From: Datnioides undecimradiatus
Lineage: Eukaryota; Chordata; Actinopteri; Lobotiformes; Datnioididae
Length of the DNA: 64,000 bases
Reading direction: 5' to 3'
Assembly (NCBI GenBank): GCA_008933995.1
Contig: WARS01000029.1
Location: 18,631,511 to 18,695,510 of the forward strand
Positions 63,354 through 64,000 of this stretch are shown here, one piece after another. A model generated the notes under the pieces. It saw only the letters and a list, made by a program, of their open reading frames with translations, was not told where the DNA came from and made no database searches. The position numbers and the translations under genes are program-made. The first letter of the stretch is position 1. The number at the start of each line of letters is the position of its first letter.

Positions 63354-64000
63354 CTACAGGAATAGTTAACAAAAACTGAAATGTAGTCAGAAACAAAGTA
63401 CAAAGTATGTTAGAAGTAACAGCAAATTACGATTTCTAGTTATGTGTTTTCAAATGGACATTCCCATACATAACTGGCAGCAGTGATCTAGAGAGTCACC
63501 AAGGAACACAAACAACTTTGGGCAGGGACAGCGGGGTAAAAGACAAACATACAGTAAGACAGGTAATGTATATAATGCCCCAAATATACCATCATGTAGT
63601 ACGTTGTAAAAAGAAGACAACAAAGCAGGAAGCCTGGTTTGTGAAAGAGGGAATCAGCATTATCAGCAGATAAAATGATTCGCAGTTTGTATATATGCGC
63701 TTGTAGACAGAAGCCTCTTATTTGCCAGATTACTGACAGGTTATTCAGAGCAAAATGTTCTGAAAACTATCACAAAGCAACACCAAACTCTAGCATCAGT
63801 TGGAACAGAGCTGCTATTTGCTGCAATGGCAGAATGAACAAGACAACATCCTCACTGGAATTGAGGATGCTGCAAATTCTTAATTTAATTTAAAGACAAA
63901 ATCCAAAACAAAAAATGTATTGACTCAAAGGTGTTATCTAGTTATTTGTGCATGCTAAAATGGCTTTACCACTTCCCATTTGTACCTAATTCTTTTGTTG
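63354..64000. other. Probable intron of the minus-strand gene
   Basis: No further exon of the minus-strand gene could be supported before the window edge. A polypyrimidine stretch ending cctgtag (minus strand) marks a possible alternative acceptor at 63354. Confidence 0.45.

Overview
The window is vertebrate nuclear DNA, most likely from a percomorph-type teleost fish. Genes are split by GT-AG introns, coding exons match vertebrate families, microsatellites are dense, and fish-type L2-like LINE remnants are present. No prokaryotic features, tRNA, rRNA or CRISPR arrays were seen. Gene names rest on recalled protein families, since no search could be run.

Layout. (1) 676-6040 (+): the 3' part of ralgps2, a Ral guanine exchange factor. 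It covers the end of the RasGEF domain, a Pro/Ser linker and the complete PH domain. A likely unlisted 78-bp cassette exon sits at 2333-2410. (2) About 10.79-22.6 kb (+): complete fam20b, the Golgi xylosylkinase of proteoglycan linker synthesis. It has a CpG-rich promoter, a non-coding first exon, two upstream ORFs and eight coding exons that add up to 409 aa. A 32-bp minisatellite lies in one intron. (3) 25669-27920 (+): a three-exon type II TNF ligand that best fits tnfsf4 (OX40L). (4) 36845-37560 (+): a second three-exon TNF ligand that best fits tnfsf18 (GITRL). It has a TATA box, a very short 5' UTR and two NF-kB-like sites. (5) 60729-59107 (-): complete four-exon faslg. (6) 63300-62729 (-): the last exon of an unrecognised Ser/acidic-rich protein whose 5' part lies beyond the window.

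The order and relative orientations of tnfsf4, tnfsf18 and faslg mirror the human 1q24-q25 cluster (FASLG, then TNFSF18 and TNFSF4 on the opposite strand). ralgps2 and fam20b are also human 1q25 neighbours. The three ligands share an exon plan: a cytoplasmic/transmembrane exon ending in phase 0, a tiny 43-49-nt stalk exon ending in phase 1, then the ectodomain. This supports descent by tandem duplication. Together they would make a T-cell costimulation and death-ligand locus.

The two large gene-free stretches (about 29.3-36.7 kb and 38.4-58.9 kb) hold LINE debris, a family of about 375-440-bp TIR-like repeats, a perfect 42-bp palindrome, a diverged repeat pair and a strong CTCF-like site. I found no convincing new multi-gene system. 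The most notable signals are the conserved ligand cluster with its shared architecture, the ralgps2 cassette exon, the fam20b ATGA upstream ORF, the palindrome, and the paired kB sites.
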